Assembly (NCBI GenBank): GCA_958296185.1 | Contig: CATQIB010000006.1 | Span: forward strand, 197,001-261,000 | Direction: 5' to 3' | Origin: an uncultured Mesonia sp. | GTDB lineage: Bacteria; Bacteroidota; Bacteroidia; Flavobacteriales; Flavobacteriaceae | DNA: 64,000 nucleotides | Part shown: positions 38,598 through 47,852 of the stretch, in pieces | Layout: each line of letters opens with the position of its first letter | Numbering within the stretch: the stretch's first letter is position 1 | Made by a program: the position numbers and the translations under genes | The notes under the pieces: model-generated | What the model saw: only the letters and a program-made list of their open reading frames with translations | What the model was told of the DNA's origin: nothing | Databases searched by the model: none

Positions 38598-38846
38598 ATG
38601 GCAAATCATAAGTCGGCATTAAAGAGAATACGTAGTAATGATGTGAAGCGTTTGAGAAATCGCTATCAGCATAAAACTACCCGTAATGCCATAAAGAAAT
38701 TAAAAGCGGCTGATAAGGCGGAGGCAGAGAAGCTATATCCTTCTGTTGTTTCAATGATCGATAAATTAGCGAAGAAAAATGTAATTCACACTAATAAAGC
38801 AAGTAATTTAAAATCTAAATTAGCAAAGCACGTTGCTGCTCTGTAA
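38598..38846 (+). CDS. rpsT: 30S ribosomal protein S20
   Basis: An 82-residue, highly basic helical protein that binds 16S rRNA. Family landmarks are [21 protein letters not shown] split over the N-terminal helix, and the C-terminal [19 protein letters not shown]. It lies 31 bp after the second tRNA-Glu and is followed by its own terminator. Confidence 0.97.
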   Translation: MANHKSALKRIRSNDVKRLRNRYQHKTTRNAIKKLKAADKAEAEKLYPSVVSMIDKLAKKNVIHTNKASNLKSKLAKHVAAL

Positions 38847-38873
38847 GTTTTAGTTAGTGTTCAAAAATTTTGA

Positions 38874-38899
38874 AACCTTCCTTTATGGAAGGTTTTTTT
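38874..38899 (+). terminator. rho-independent terminator of rpsT
   Basis: AACCTTCC (38874-38881) and GGAAGGTT (38887-38894) form a perfect 8-bp stem with a 5-nt loop and a T7 tract. Confidence 0.9.
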
Positions 38900-38940
38900 A
38901 TTTCTAGTTAGAGCGTGAAGTTTTTATAGCTCTTAATAAT

Positions 38941-38980
38941 AAAAAAACCGATTGGTATGTATAATCCCAATCGGTTTTTA
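38941..38980 (-). terminator. bidirectional terminator downstream of rho
   Basis: CCGATTGG (38948-38955) and CCAATCGG (38967-38974) form a perfect 8-bp stem, extended by A/T pairs on both sides. T tracts follow in both orientations. It lies 23 bp after the rho stop on the minus strand. Confidence 0.85.
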
Positions 38981-39002
38981 TATTGAGTGTCTTACGATCT
39001 TT

Positions 39003-40673
39003 TTATCCGTTCATAGAGATAAGAAATTCTTCGTTGTTTAAACTATTTCTTACTTTGTCGTTTATAAACTCCATGGCCTCTATAGGGTTCATATCTGCTA
39101 GATATTTTCTAAGTACCCACATACGCTGAATTGTATTCTCGTCGTGTAGCATATCATCTCTACGGGTACTTGAAGAGGTAAGGTCTATAGCTGGGAATAT
39201 TCTGCGGTTAGCAATTTTACGGTCTAACTGCAGTTCCATATTACCCGTACCTTTAAATTCTTCAAAAATCACCTCATCCATCTTAGAGCCTGTATCGGTT
39301 AAAGCGGTCGCTATAATAGATAAAGACCCTCCTTTTTCAATATTTCTTGCCGCACCAAAAAAGCGTTTTGGTTTGTGTAAGGCATTTGCATCTACACCAC
39401 CACTTAGTACTTTTCCACTGGCGGGTTGTACAGTGTTGTAAGCTCGTGCCAATCGGGTAATAGAGTCAAGTAAAATTACTACGTCGTGGCCGCATTCAAC
39501 CAAGCGTTTTGCTTTTTCTAGTACGATATTGGCAACGCGAACATGTTCGTGCGCTTCTTTGTCAAAGGTTGAAGCTACAACTTCACCATTTACGTGGCGC
39601 TGCATGTCGGTTACTTCTTCCGGGCGCTCATCTATTAATAAAACGATCTGATAAACTTCTGGGTGATTGGCAGCAATGGCATTAGCGATATCTTTCAATA
39701 GCATCGTTTTACCGGTTTTAGGTTGCGAGACAATCATACCTCTTTGCCCTTTTCCTATAGGAGAGAATAAATCAATTATGCGCGTAGATAAATTGCTTTC
39801 TCTTTCGGCTAGTTTAAACTTTTCTTGTGGAAATAGAGGAGTAAGGTGCTCAAAAGATACACGGTCTCTAACCACTTGTGGGTCTAAACCATTTATTTTA
39901 CTAATTTTGATTAACGGGAAATATTTTTCGCCCTCCTTTGGAGGTCTTATTTGTCCTAAAACGGTATCTCCAGTTTTTAACCCGAATAGTTTAATCTGTG
40001 ATTGAGATACGTAGATGTCGTCGGGTGAAGAAAGGTAGTTATAGTCTGATGAGCGTAAAAACCCGTAGCCATCTTGCATAATATCTAGAACCCCTTCACT
40101 TTCTATAATGGCATCGAACTCATAATTGGGCTCGCGGTATTTATTGCGTTTATCTTTGTTACCATTTTGTGATTTATTTTTATGCTGAGGGTCTTTTTTA
40201 TCGTTTGATCGATCGCCCTGCTTTTTACTTTGCTCGTGTTTGGGGTGCTGGTTTTGCCTTTCTTTTTGGGGATTCGAGCGACCAGAATTAGAATTAGAGC
40301 TCTCGTTTGCTTTTTTTCCTTGATCAGGATGCGAAGTGGTCTTTTTAGTTTGTTTGGAGGGTTGTCTTTTAGATCTATCTGATTTTTGATCTTTCTCTCC
40401 TTCTTTATGAGGAGATTTTTTTAACGGCTTTGAATGATTGTTAGGTTTTTCTTCCTTTCTAGCCTCTGCAATATTTTTTTCTTTAGGTTTTGTTTGTGGC
40501 TCTTCTTCGCTTAACGCCTCCTTGGTTTTGTGAGGGTTAGCCGCTTGATAATCTAAAATTTGATAAACTAAATCTAATTTTTTTAAGCGGTTGTACTTAG
40601 GTACATTGAGCGATTTGGCAATCTCTTTAAGCTCGGGTAGCTTTTTTGCTTTTAATTCTGATATTTCTAACAT
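39003..40673 (-). CDS. rho: transcription termination factor Rho with long disordered insert
   Basis: The RNA helicase that terminates transcription. The 556-residue protein has the N-terminal Rho_N helices (residues 1-40), then ~150 residues of disordered sequence rich in Lys, Gln, Asn, Ser and Glu, then the cold-shock RNA-binding domain ([20 protein letters not shown]). The hexameric ATPase core has P-loop [15 protein letters not shown], Walker [17 protein letters not shown] and [20 protein letters not shown]. The insert makes it about 135 residues longer than E. coli Rho. Such inserts are known in Bacteroidota. Confidence 0.97.
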   Translation of the reverse strand: MLEISELKAKKLPELKEIAKSLNVPKYNRLKKLDLVYQILDYQAANPHKTKEALSEEEPQTKPKEKNIAEARKEEKPNNHSKPLKKSPHKEGEKDQKSDRSKRQPSKQTKKTTSHPDQGKKANESSNSNSGRSNPQKERQNQHPKHEQSKKQGDRSNDKKDPQHKNKSQNGNKDKRNKYREPNYEFDAIIESEGVLDIMQDGYGFLRSSDYNYLSSPDDIYVSQSQIKLFGLKTGDTVLGQIRPPKEGEKYFPLIKISKINGLDPQVVRDRVSFEHLTPLFPQEKFKLAERESNLSTRIIDLFSPIGKGQRGMIVSQPKTGKTMLLKDIANAIAANHPEVYQIVLLIDERPEEVTDMQRHVNGEVVASTFDKEAHEHVRVANIVLEKAKRLVECGHDVVILLDSITRLARAYNTVQPASGKVLSGGVDANALHKPKRFFGAARNIEKGGSLSIIATALTDTGSKMDEVIFEEFKGTGNMELQLDRKIANRRIFPAIDLTSSSTRRDDMLHDENTIQRMWVLRKYLADMNPIEAMEFINDKVRNSLNNEEFLISMNG

Positions 40674-40872
40674 CTATTGAGAAAATATATTATTGAATGT
40701 TTTGTGTTAATACCCAAACCTTTGTATGAAAAAACGACGGTTTGGTAAAATGTATGTTTTTTTGAAAAAATTATGAAGTTCTAAGTAACCTTGTTTGAAG
40801 TGGTTACGTATAGATACTGCAATAATACAATTTTATTTTCTTTTTTAGGGTTTTCAAATACAATAAATATTA

Positions 40873-40880
40873 TATTTTTG
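40873..40880 (+). promoter_or_regulatory. -7 promoter element for the DUF4293 gene
   Basis: TATTTTTG matches TAnnTTTG exactly, 21 nt upstream of ATG 40902. It lies inside the longer open frame that starts at 40791. Confidence 0.55.
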
Positions 40881-40901
40881 TATCCATATCAAAAGGTAAA
40901 A

Positions 40902-41312
40902 ATGATTCAACGCATTCAAAGTATTTATTTATTGCTGAGTATGGTAGTCAGCGTTTTGGGGGCATTTGTATTTAGCTTGTGGTTGAATCCCAATGCAAAT
41001 CCAATTTATGCCACAGATCTACCTTATGTTTTAGCCGGACTTCTGTTGAGTGCTTTATTGGCATTGGTAAGTATCTTTTTATTTAAAAATAGAAAATTGC
41101 AGTTTGTTATGAACAGACTCAACATCATATTAAACTTTATTTTACTAGGATTTTTCGTGTACTGGTCTCTAATCGTACCTGGAGAGATGAATATCTCAGA
41201 GAAAGGTATTGGGTTGTTTCTTCCTATCATTTCTATCGTTTTTTTAGTGTTGGCTAATAAAGCCATCAAAAAGGATGAAGCACTTGTAAAATCTGTAGAC
41301 CGATTGCGATAA
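40902..41312 (+). CDS. DUF4293 membrane protein
   Basis: A 136-residue inner-membrane protein with four hydrophobic helices, starting MIQRIQSIYLLL as is characteristic of DUF4293. Residues ~75-85 form a short basic loop (FKNRKLQFVMNR). The role is unknown; the gene is widespread beside rho in this phylum. The start at 40902 replaces the upstream frame start, because a promoter -7 element lies between them. A terminator follows 34 bp after the stop. Confidence 0.85.
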   Translation: MIQRIQSIYLLLSMVVSVLGAFVFSLWLNPNANPIYATDLPYVLAGLLLSALLALVSIFLFKNRKLQFVMNRLNIILNFILLGFFVYWSLIVPGEMNISEKGIGLFLPIISIVFLVLANKAIKKDEALVKSVDRLR

Positions 41313-41340
41313 ACCTAATATCTTAGTAGTATTAGTGCGT

Positions 41341-41371
41341 AAAAATCCAGTGGTTTCCACTGGGTTTTTTA
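41341..41371 (+). terminator. rho-independent terminator of the DUF4293 gene
   Basis: CCAGTGG (41347-41353) and CCACTGG (41357-41363) form a 7-bp stem with a 3-nt loop, followed by G and T6. It abuts the stop of the convergent phosphodiesterase gene. Confidence 0.82.
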
Positions 41372-41875
41372 TTTTAAATTACCCCGTTTTCCTAGCTCAA
41401 TAACTTCTAGCTTTTCAATTTTTTCTTTATTAATTTCGAACCGGAGCATTGTGCGAACATGATGAAAACCGTGGGTACCACAAGCACCAGGGTTCATATG
41501 TAAAACCTGATTGTTTTTATCGTACATCACTTTTAAAATGTGTGAATGTCCACAAATAAAAAGTTGAGGTTGTTCGGCTTTGATCAAATGCTTCACTCGG
41601 GCATTATATCTTCCTGGATAGCCACCAATATGAGTCATATATACTTTTACTTGCTCGCAGTTAAAGATCAAGTCTAAAGGGAAACTGCGCCGGGCTTTAT
41701 CATCGTCTATATTTCCGTATACAGCTCTTAAAGGTTTTATCCTACTTAAAGTATCGGTTACTTCTAAATTTCCAATATCGCCGGCGTGCCATATTTCATC
41801 CGCTTGACGGGCATAAGTAATTATGCGATCATCAAGATGTGAATGGGTGTCACTTAAAAGAAGAATCTTTTTCAA
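41369..41875 (-). CDS. YfcE/MJ0936-type metallophosphodiesterase
   Basis: A 168-residue calcineurin-like phosphoesterase. Metal-binding motifs are in order: LLSDTHSHLD, WHAGDIGN, VYGNIDD, YMTHIGGYPGRYN and FICGHSHILKV. These small enzymes hydrolyse phosphodiesters such as cyclic nucleotides in vitro; the cellular substrate is unknown. The start is TTG at 41875, since no ATG precedes the first motif. It is divergent from truA. Confidence 0.88.
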   Translation of the reverse strand: MKKILLLSDTHSHLDDRIITYARQADEIWHAGDIGNLEVTDTLSRIKPLRAVYGNIDDDKARRSFPLDLIFNCEQVKVYMTHIGGYPGRYNARVKHLIKAEQPQLFICGHSHILKVMYDKNNQVLHMNPGACGTHGFHHVRTMLRFEINKEKIEKLEVIELGKRGNLK

Positions 41876-41936
41876 AAAATAAGAGGTTTTTAACAGGGTT
41901 TAATGCTTTAAGACCTACATGGTCTATAGATTCTTG

Positions 41937-41944
41937 TATATTTG
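41937..41944 (+). promoter_or_regulatory. -7 promoter element for truA
   Basis: TATATTTG matches TAnnTTTG exactly, 23 nt upstream of the truA TTG start. A small inverted repeat AGACC/GGTCT lies just upstream at 41911-41925. Confidence 0.55.
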
Positions 41945-41967
41945 CAAAGCAAAAATAGGTAAATAGT

Positions 41968-42723
41968 TTGAGGTATTTTATCGAATTGGCTTACAACGGT
42001 ACAGCTTATTTTGGCTGGCAGAGGCAACCGAATGTAATTAGCGTACAAGAAGTCTTAGAAGAAAAGCTGCAAATTGCTTTGCAAAATTACACGCCTGTTG
42101 TGGGTGCAGGCCGTACCGATGCTGGTGTTCACGCTAAGCAATTGTTTGCTCATTTTGATTGTGATGAAAGCTTAAACGAAACCGATTTCTGTTTCAAAAT
42201 GAATACCCTGTTGCCGAAAGATATTGCGATTTCTCAACTTTTTGAGGTGCCTGGTGAGGCACATGCGCGCTTTGATGCCACTGCGCGTAGTTATGAATAT
42301 ATAATTGATACGCAAAAGAATCCTTTTACAAATCAAGGAAGTTATTTTGTGAAACGTCCGTTAGATATAAAGAAAATGCAAGAGGCGGCCGATATTTTAT
42401 TGGATTATACCGATTTTGAATCTTTTTCAAAAGTTAAGACAGATGTTTTTACTTTTGATTGCTCGGTTATGCATGCTAGTTGGAAGCAAGTGGACCATCA
42501 ACTTATTTTTAGTATAAAAGCAAATCGTTTTTTGCGTAATATGGTGCGGGCCATTGTAGGAACTTTGCTAGAGGTAGGAAAAGGAAAACGCGAACCGCAA
42601 ACAATGCATCAAATCATTCAATCTAAAAACAGGTCTAATGCTGGGGCTTCTGTGCCAGCGCGAGGGCTTTATTTAACGCAGGTAGATTATCCTGCAAATA
42701 TTTTAACCAATTATGGCAAATAA
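41968..42723 (+). CDS. truA: tRNA pseudouridine(38-40) synthase
   Basis: TruA isomerises uridines 38-40 in the anticodon arm. The 251-residue protein starts RYFIELAYNGTAYFGWQRQ and carries the catalytic Asp51 in GAGRTDAGVHA. The C-terminal NRFLRNMVRAIVGTLLEVG is also diagnostic. The start is TTG at 41968, with no ATG that would keep the first beta strand. The 3' end overlaps the following ABC transporter gene by 11 bp. Confidence 0.95.
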   Translation: MRYFIELAYNGTAYFGWQRQPNVISVQEVLEEKLQIALQNYTPVVGAGRTDAGVHAKQLFAHFDCDESLNETDFCFKMNTLLPKDIAISQLFEVPGEAHARFDATARSYEYIIDTQKNPFTNQGSYFVKRPLDIKKMQEAADILLDYTDFESFSKVKTDVFTFDCSVMHASWKQVDHQLIFSIKANRFLRNMVRAIVGTLLEVGKGKREPQTMHQIIQSKNRSNAGASVPARGLYLTQVDYPANILTNYGK

Positions 42724-44476
42724 AACGGGTAGCGCATTTGATTTTAGGTTGTTTAAGCGTTTGCTCACGTATACTAATCCGTATAAAAAAACCTTTTATT
42801 TTGTAGCTTTTACAGCTATTTTACTCTCCTTACTTGGGGTGGTTAATCCTTACTTAACAAAAGTGGTCATCAACCAAAGCATAGTGCCTAAAGACGCAAG
42901 CCTGCTGGTCAACTTTTTAATGTTGATGCTTGGAGCTTTACTTTTGGAAGTGCTTACCCAGTTTGGATTTATTTATTTTGCTAATTGGCTTGGGCAGCAA
43001 GTTATACGCGATATACGGGTTAAGTTATTTGCGCATATGCTGCAATTTAAAAAGCAATATTATGATCAGTCTGCTGTAGGTAGATTAGTTACTCGTGCAG
43101 TAAGTGATATTGAAACCATTGCAAGTATTTTTAGTCAGGGTCTTTTTATGATTATTAGTGACTTGTTAAAAATGCTCGTGGTAGTTGGGTTTATGTTATA
43201 TCAAAGCTGGAGGTTAAGCCTGTTGGTTTTCCTTATCCTGCCACTGATTATTTATGCTACGCGTGTTTTTCAAAAAAAAATGAAAGTGGCTTTTGAAGAG
43301 GTTAGAACACAAGTTTCTAACCTTAACACATTTGTGCAAGAAAGGCTCACTGGAATGAAAATAGTGCAGATTTTTCACCGAGAGAAAGTAGAATATGCCC
43401 GGTTTAAAGCCATTAACGAGAAGCACAAAAATGCTTGGATTAAAACGGTTTGGTACAATTCTATCTTTTTTCCTATTGCAGAAATGGCAACTTCGGTGGC
43501 CATTGGTTTAGTGGTTTGGTTCGGAGGGCTACGAGTTATTGCAGGTGAGGAGTTAAATTTGGGAATAATCGTCATGTTTATCCAACTGATACAAATGTTA
43601 TTTAGACCTTTAAGGCAAATAGCCGATAAATTTAATACCTTGCAAATGGGAATGGTAGCCGCCAATCGTGTTTTTGCGGTCTTAGATACACAAGCTACAA
43701 TAAAAGATCAAGGTACTCAAGTTGCCAAAAATCTTCAAGGAGATATCGAATTTAAACAAGTAACTTTTGGGTATATACCAGATGAGTTGGTGCTCAAAGG
43801 CATAGATTTGAAGGTGAATGCTGGTGAAACAGTAGCTATTGTTGGTGCAACTGGTGCTGGTAAAAGTACTATTATAAATTTGTTAAGCAGGTTTTATGAA
43901 ATTAATGACGGAAGTATTAGTATAGATGGTATTAACATAAAGGATTTTCAGCTTAGATCTTTACGGAATGAAATTGCTGTTGTATTACAAGATGTTTTTT
44001 TGTTCGCCGATACTATTGAAAATAATATTACGCTAGAAAACCCCAATATTAGTTTGCAGGATGTAATCGCTGCAGCAAAAGAAATAGGTGTACACGATTT
44101 CATAAGTACTTTACCTGGAGGGTACAAATATAATGTAAAAGAACGCGGCACGATGTTGTCTAGCGGGCAACGGCAATTAATAGCATTTTTAAGGGCCTAT
44201 GTAAGCAAACCAAGTATATTGGTTTTAGATGAAGCTACCTCTAGTGTAGATAGTTATAGCGAACAATTGATTCAAGAGGCTACCGATAAAATTACGAAAG
44301 GAAGAACCTCTATTATTATAGCGCACCGATTGGCAACTGTTAAAAAAGCAGATAGGATTATCGTAATGGATGCTGGTAAAATTGTTGAAATAGGAACACA
44401 TCAACAATTGCTTCAAAAAGAAGATGGGTATTATAAAAGCCTTTATGAAGTGCAGTTTCTCGAATACGATTTGTAA
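42713..44476 (+). CDS. ABC exporter, fused permease and ATPase (MsbA-like)
   Basis: A 587-residue half-transporter: a six-helix membrane domain (residues ~15-320) followed by an ATPase domain. The ATPase carries Walker A GATGAGKSTIINLL, the Q-loop (VLQDVFLF), a signature LSSGQRQLI, Walker B ILVLDEATSSVD and the H-loop IIIAHRLATV. It probably works as a homodimer exporting lipid or drug-like compounds; the substrate is unknown. It overlaps truA by 11 bp, so the two are translated from one message. Confidence 0.92.
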   Translation: MANKTGSAFDFRLFKRLLTYTNPYKKTFYFVAFTAILLSLLGVVNPYLTKVVINQSIVPKDASLLVNFLMLMLGALLLEVLTQFGFIYFANWLGQQVIRDIRVKLFAHMLQFKKQYYDQSAVGRLVTRAVSDIETIASIFSQGLFMIISDLLKMLVVVGFMLYQSWRLSLLVFLILPLIIYATRVFQKKMKVAFEEVRTQVSNLNTFVQERLTGMKIVQIFHREKVEYARFKAINEKHKNAWIKTVWYNSIFFPIAEMATSVAIGLVVWFGGLRVIAGEELNLGIIVMFIQLIQMLFRPLRQIADKFNTLQMGMVAANRVFAVLDTQATIKDQGTQVAKNLQGDIEFKQVTFGYIPDELVLKGIDLKVNAGETVAIVGATGAGKSTIINLLSRFYEINDGSISIDGINIKDFQLRSLRNEIAVVLQDVFLFADTIENNITLENPNISLQDVIAAAKEIGVHDFISTLPGGYKYNVKERGTMLSSGQRQLIAFLRAYVSKPSILVLDEATSSVDSYSEQLIQEATDKITKGRTSIIIAHRLATVKKADRIIVMDAGKIVEIGTHQQLLQKEDGYYKSLYEVQFLEYDL

Positions 44477-44501
44477 TCATAATTTATGAAATAGATGAGC
44501 T

Positions 44502-45287
44502 CTAAGAAAGATCTTCTTCTAACTTTTTTTCTAATTCTTCCAAATCATCGTATAAATCAAAACTTCCATCTTTGATATAGGAGGTATGCCCAGTTTCCTC
44601 ACTAACCACTAAGGCAACAGCATCTGTTTTTTCAGTTATGCCGATAGCAGCCCGGTGCCTTAGCCCAAAGCGCAACGGAATGTTCCTATCATTAGAAACA
44701 GGTAAAATAACTCGTGTTGCTGTTATAGTATTGTCCTCGATCACCATAGCTCCATCGTGTAAAGGAGAATTAGGGTAAAACACAGATTCTATAATAGGCT
44801 GGTTTACTTTGATTCGCATACTGTCTCCTGAGCTTTTTATAAAATCTAAACTGGTATTTCTTTTAATAACAATTAACGCACCCGTGTTGTTTTGACCCAT
44901 TTTTTGACATGCCTTAATTATAGATTTGAAATCGGTTTTAAGTGGTTTACCATTGTTTTTATTAAATTTAAACTGTCGCAGAAAGTTTCGCCTACTGCCA
45001 AAATTGGTAGAGCCAACCATCAGTAAGAACTTTCTTATTTCTTGCTGAAAAACCACAATCAATGCAAACATCCCAGCCCCAATAAACTGACCTAAAATAC
45101 TGCTCAGCATCTCCATTTGAAGCAATTGGGTTAATTTCCATACCAGGTAAATAATTACAATTCCTATAAATATATTGATGGCTGCACTGCCTTTAACCAA
45201 GCGGTAAACGTAGTATAGTAGTATAGCCACCAGTAAAATGTCTATAATGTCTAATATTCTGAGTTCTAAAAAACTAATGCTATCCAA
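44502..45287 (-). CDS. dacA: diadenylate cyclase (CdaA/DacA type)
   Basis: Makes the second messenger c-di-AMP from two ATP. The 261 residues comprise three N-terminal membrane helices (to ~85) and a DAC domain with the catalytic motifs DGA (178-180, in PLHDGAMVIE) and RHR (210-212, in GLRHRAAIG). The start is TTG at 45287, giving MDSISFLELR; no in-frame ATG precedes the first helix. No CdaR or GlmM gene adjoins it, unlike in Firmicutes. It sits 27 bp after folP on the minus strand and could be in one operon with it. Confidence 0.94.
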   Translation of the reverse strand: MDSISFLELRILDIIDILLVAILLYYVYRLVKGSAAINIFIGIVIIYLVWKLTQLLQMEMLSSILGQFIGAGMFALIVVFQQEIRKFLLMVGSTNFGSRRNFLRQFKFNKNNGKPLKTDFKSIIKACQKMGQNNTGALIVIKRNTSLDFIKSSGDSMRIKVNQPIIESVFYPNSPLHDGAMVIEDNTITATRVILPVSNDRNIPLRFGLRHRAAIGITEKTDAVALVVSEETGHTSYIKDGSFDLYDDLEELEKKLEEDLS

Positions 45288-45314
45288 AAAAAAAGATTTT
45301 CGTAAATTTATAAA

Positions 45315-46139
45315 TTAATCTTTAAGTTGATCTAGTATACGCACACATTCTTTAGCTTCTTTAACATCGTGAACCCGAAGAATCTGCGCACCCTTTTGTA
45401 ACGCCAGTGTGTGTAAGACCGTACTTCCGTTCAAAGCTTCTTGGGCGTTAGTGTCTAAAAGCTTGTAAATCATTGATTTTCTTGAAACGCCAATTAAGAT
45501 TGGTGATTGAAGCTGCTGTAAAAGTTCAAGCTCATTTAGCAAGGTATAATTTTGAGTCAAGGTTTTAGCAAATCCGAATCCTGGATCTATAATAATATCA
45601 TTAAGACCAAGATCACGAGCTTGCTGTGTTTTCTTTGAAAAGTAAAAAATAATTTCTTGAGTAAGATTTTGGTATTGTGTTAAGCTTTGCATGGTTTTTG
45701 GGTTTCCTCGCATATGCATCATAATGTAGGGCACCTGTAATTTGGCTGCTGTTGATAACATAGCCTGATCTAATTCTCCTGCAGAGATATCGTTAATAAT
45801 TGCTGCTCCTGCGCCAATGCTCTTTTTGGCCACCTCACTTCTAAAAGTGTCTATAGATATAAGTGTCTCAGGAAAGTGTTTTAGAATAAGCTCTATTACT
45901 GGTAGCACGCGCTGGCACTCTTCAGTTGCACCCACTTCTTTTGCTCCTGGTCGAGAACTATATCCGCCAAGGTCGATAAAATCAGCTCCTTCGCTAAGCA
46001 TTTTTTCAGTTTGCCGAAGTATTTGTATTTCAGATTTATATTGTCCACCATCATAAAAAGAATCGGGTGTTAGGTTTAATATTCCCATTATTTTAGGCGA
46101 ACTCAAATCGATGAGACTTCCTTTGCAATTAATTGTCAT
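45315..46139 (-). CDS. folP: dihydropteroate synthase
   Basis: Condenses dihydropterin pyrophosphate with p-aminobenzoate in folate synthesis. The 274-residue TIM-barrel protein has MGILNLTPDSFYDGG, the FIDLGGYSSRPGA motif, IINDISAGELD, IIDPGFGFAKT and IGVSRKSMIYKLL. It is divergent from the DUF1599 gene, with ATGs about 60 bp apart. folD and folE are also in the window but in separate units. Confidence 0.96.
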   Translation of the reverse strand: MTINCKGSLIDLSSPKIMGILNLTPDSFYDGGQYKSEIQILRQTEKMLSEGADFIDLGGYSSRPGAKEVGATEECQRVLPVIELILKHFPETLISIDTFRSEVAKKSIGAGAAIINDISAGELDQAMLSTAAKLQVPYIMMHMRGNPKTMQSLTQYQNLTQEIIFYFSKKTQQARDLGLNDIIIDPGFGFAKTLTQNYTLLNELELLQQLQSPILIGVSRKSMIYKLLDTNAQEALNGSTVLHTLALQKGAQILRVHDVKEAKECVRILDQLKD

Positions 46140-46197
46140 CTTAAAAATTGATTATTTTAATTATAAATGCGAAATTTACGCAAAATTCATCTTTTCT

Positions 46198-46749
46198 ATG
46201 CAACAAACAGCGCAGCAATACGATGCCGTAATCCAAAAATGTAGAGCTCTTTTTAGTCAGAAAATGCAAGATTACTCCAGCGCATGGCGTATTCTGCGAT
46301 TACCTTCCTTAACCGATCAAATATTTATTAAAGCACAACGCATTCGCGGATTGCAAGAAAATCAAGTTCAAAAAGTTGACGAAGGAGAAATTCCAGAATT
46401 TATAGGAATCATCAACTACAGTATAATGGCTTTAATTCAGCTTAAAAAGGGCATCGCACAACAGCCCGACTTGTCATTAGAGCAAGCTTTAGAAGTCTAT
46501 GATGAGCAAATTGCGGTAACTAAGCAATTGATGTTGGATAAAAACCACGATTACGGTGAAGCTTGGCGCGAAATGCGGGTAAGTTCTTTAACCGATTTGA
46601 TTTTGCAAAAATTGTTACGCGTAAAACAAATCGAAAATAACCAAGGCAAAACGCTTGTGAGCGAGGGTATTGATGCTAACTATCAAGATATGATAAACTA
46701 TGCCGTATTTGCCCTTATATTACTTAATTTCAATCAGCAAAAAAAATAA
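46198..46749 (+). CDS. DUF1599 protein with an internal duplication
   Basis: A 183-residue cytosolic protein made of two copies of the DUF1599 unit. The first copy (residues ~14-85) has QDYSSAWRILRLPSLTDQ; the second (~105-178) has HDYGEAWREMRVSSLTDL. Each ends with an INYxxxALI-type helix. The function is unknown; the motif has been linked to nucleotide or DNA modification contexts only by association. The start is ATG 46198, as the longer frame overlaps folP. It is separated from the BT_3928 gene by 2 bp and probably heads a small operon. Confidence 0.85.
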   Translation: MQQTAQQYDAVIQKCRALFSQKMQDYSSAWRILRLPSLTDQIFIKAQRIRGLQENQVQKVDEGEIPEFIGIINYSIMALIQLKKGIAQQPDLSLEQALEVYDEQIAVTKQLMLDKNHDYGEAWREMRVSSLTDLILQKLLRVKQIENNQGKTLVSEGIDANYQDMINYAVFALILLNFNQQKK

Positions 46750-46751
46750 TT

Positions 46752-47849
46752 ATGAAAGCAGTTGTAAACTTTGCACGCATATTTGTAGGTGTACTTTTTA
46801 TCTTTAGCGGTTTAGTAAAACTTAACGACCCCGTAGGGTTTTCGTTTAAGCTACAAGATTATTTTGCAGCCAGTGTACTTAATCTACCCTTTTTAGTGCC
46901 CTATGCATTGGCTTTGGCGGTTTTCATTGTAATTTTTGAGGTGCTTTTGGGCGTAAACCTACTGCTAGGTTACCTTAAAAAATTTACCAGTTGGAGTTTG
47001 TTGTTAATGATTATATTTTTCACGTTTTTAACTTTCTACTCGGCCTATTTCAATAAAGTAACCGATTGCGGATGCTTTGGCGATGCTATCCCCTTAACGC
47101 CCTGGGAAAGCTTTTATAAAGATGTTGTCTTAAGTGTACTTATTCTTATAATTTTCTTTAATCAAAAATATTTACAACCAATTTTTAATCCCAATTCCCA
47201 CAAATGGATATTCTTTGCGGCCTTTATAGGTTGTTTGGGCTTAGCTTATCATGTATTAATGCATTTGCCGGTAGTAGATTTTAGAGCTTATAAAGAAGGG
47301 GTTAACATTCAAGAGGCCATGCGAGTTCCAGAAGGTGCACCAGAAGCAATTTATGACTACCATTGGAAATTCAAGGTAGGTGGTGAGGAAAAAATTTACA
47401 CTACGCAAGGCAACTATCCACAAGTTGATGGAGAGTTTATTGAGGTAGAAACCGAAATGGTTGCTGAAGGTTATGTGCCACCCATCCACGATTTTGCATT
47501 AGAAATAAACGGTAAAGACTTAACCGGAGAAATATTAAATGAACCAAAAGTTTTAATCGTAAGCGCTTATAATTTATCTAAAACCGAACGTAAAGGCTGG
47601 GCCAAAATCAAGCCATTTCTCCAACAGGCTCAAGAGAAAGGTTATAAAGTAATAGCTTTATCGGCTTCTGGAGCGGCAGAATACCAAGAAATTAATAAAG
47701 ATTTTCAACTGGACTTAGATTTTTATTTTGCCGATGAAACCACTATAAAAACTATTGTGCGTTCTAATCCCGGTTTGGTTTTGCTTCACGAGGGAACCAT
47801 CAAACAAAAACTGCATTGGAATGATGCTCAAAAAATTGCTTTAGATTAA
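46752..47849 (+). CDS. BT_3928-family DoxX-like membrane protein with thioredoxin-like tail
   Basis: A 365-residue protein. The N-terminal four-helix DoxX/MauE-type membrane domain (to about residue 150) contains SGLVKLNDPVGF and a CGCFGD motif in the loop after helix 4. The periplasmic C-terminal ~115 residues resemble a thioredoxin fold (KVLIVSAYNLSKTE, YKVIALSASG, NPGLVLLHEG) but lack a CXXC pair. A role in envelope redox is possible, but the missing cysteines argue against classical disulfide exchange. It is tightly spaced with the upstream DUF1599 gene and the downstream permease. Confidence 0.82.
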   Translation: MKAVVNFARIFVGVLFIFSGLVKLNDPVGFSFKLQDYFAASVLNLPFLVPYALALAVFIVIFEVLLGVNLLLGYLKKFTSWSLLLMIIFFTFLTFYSAYFNKVTDCGCFGDAIPLTPWESFYKDVVLSVLILIIFFNQKYLQPIFNPNSHKWIFFAAFIGCLGLAYHVLMHLPVVDFRAYKEGVNIQEAMRVPEGAPEAIYDYHWKFKVGGEEKIYTTQGNYPQVDGEFIEVETEMVAEGYVPPIHDFALEINGKDLTGEILNEPKVLIVSAYNLSKTERKGWAKIKPFLQQAQEKGYKVIALSASGAAEYQEINKDFQLDLDFYFADETTIKTIVRSNPGLVLLHEGTIKQKLHWNDAQKIALD

Positions 47850-47852
47850 ATT

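Noticed and set aside
39667-40005. 112-codon plus-strand frame inside rho
   Set aside because: It is the antisense shadow of the conserved ATPase region and encodes a protein with no domain pattern.
46111-46197. Longer N-terminus for the DUF1599 gene
   Set aside because: It overlaps folP in the opposite direction, and the added residues are unlike the family; ATG 46198 fits.
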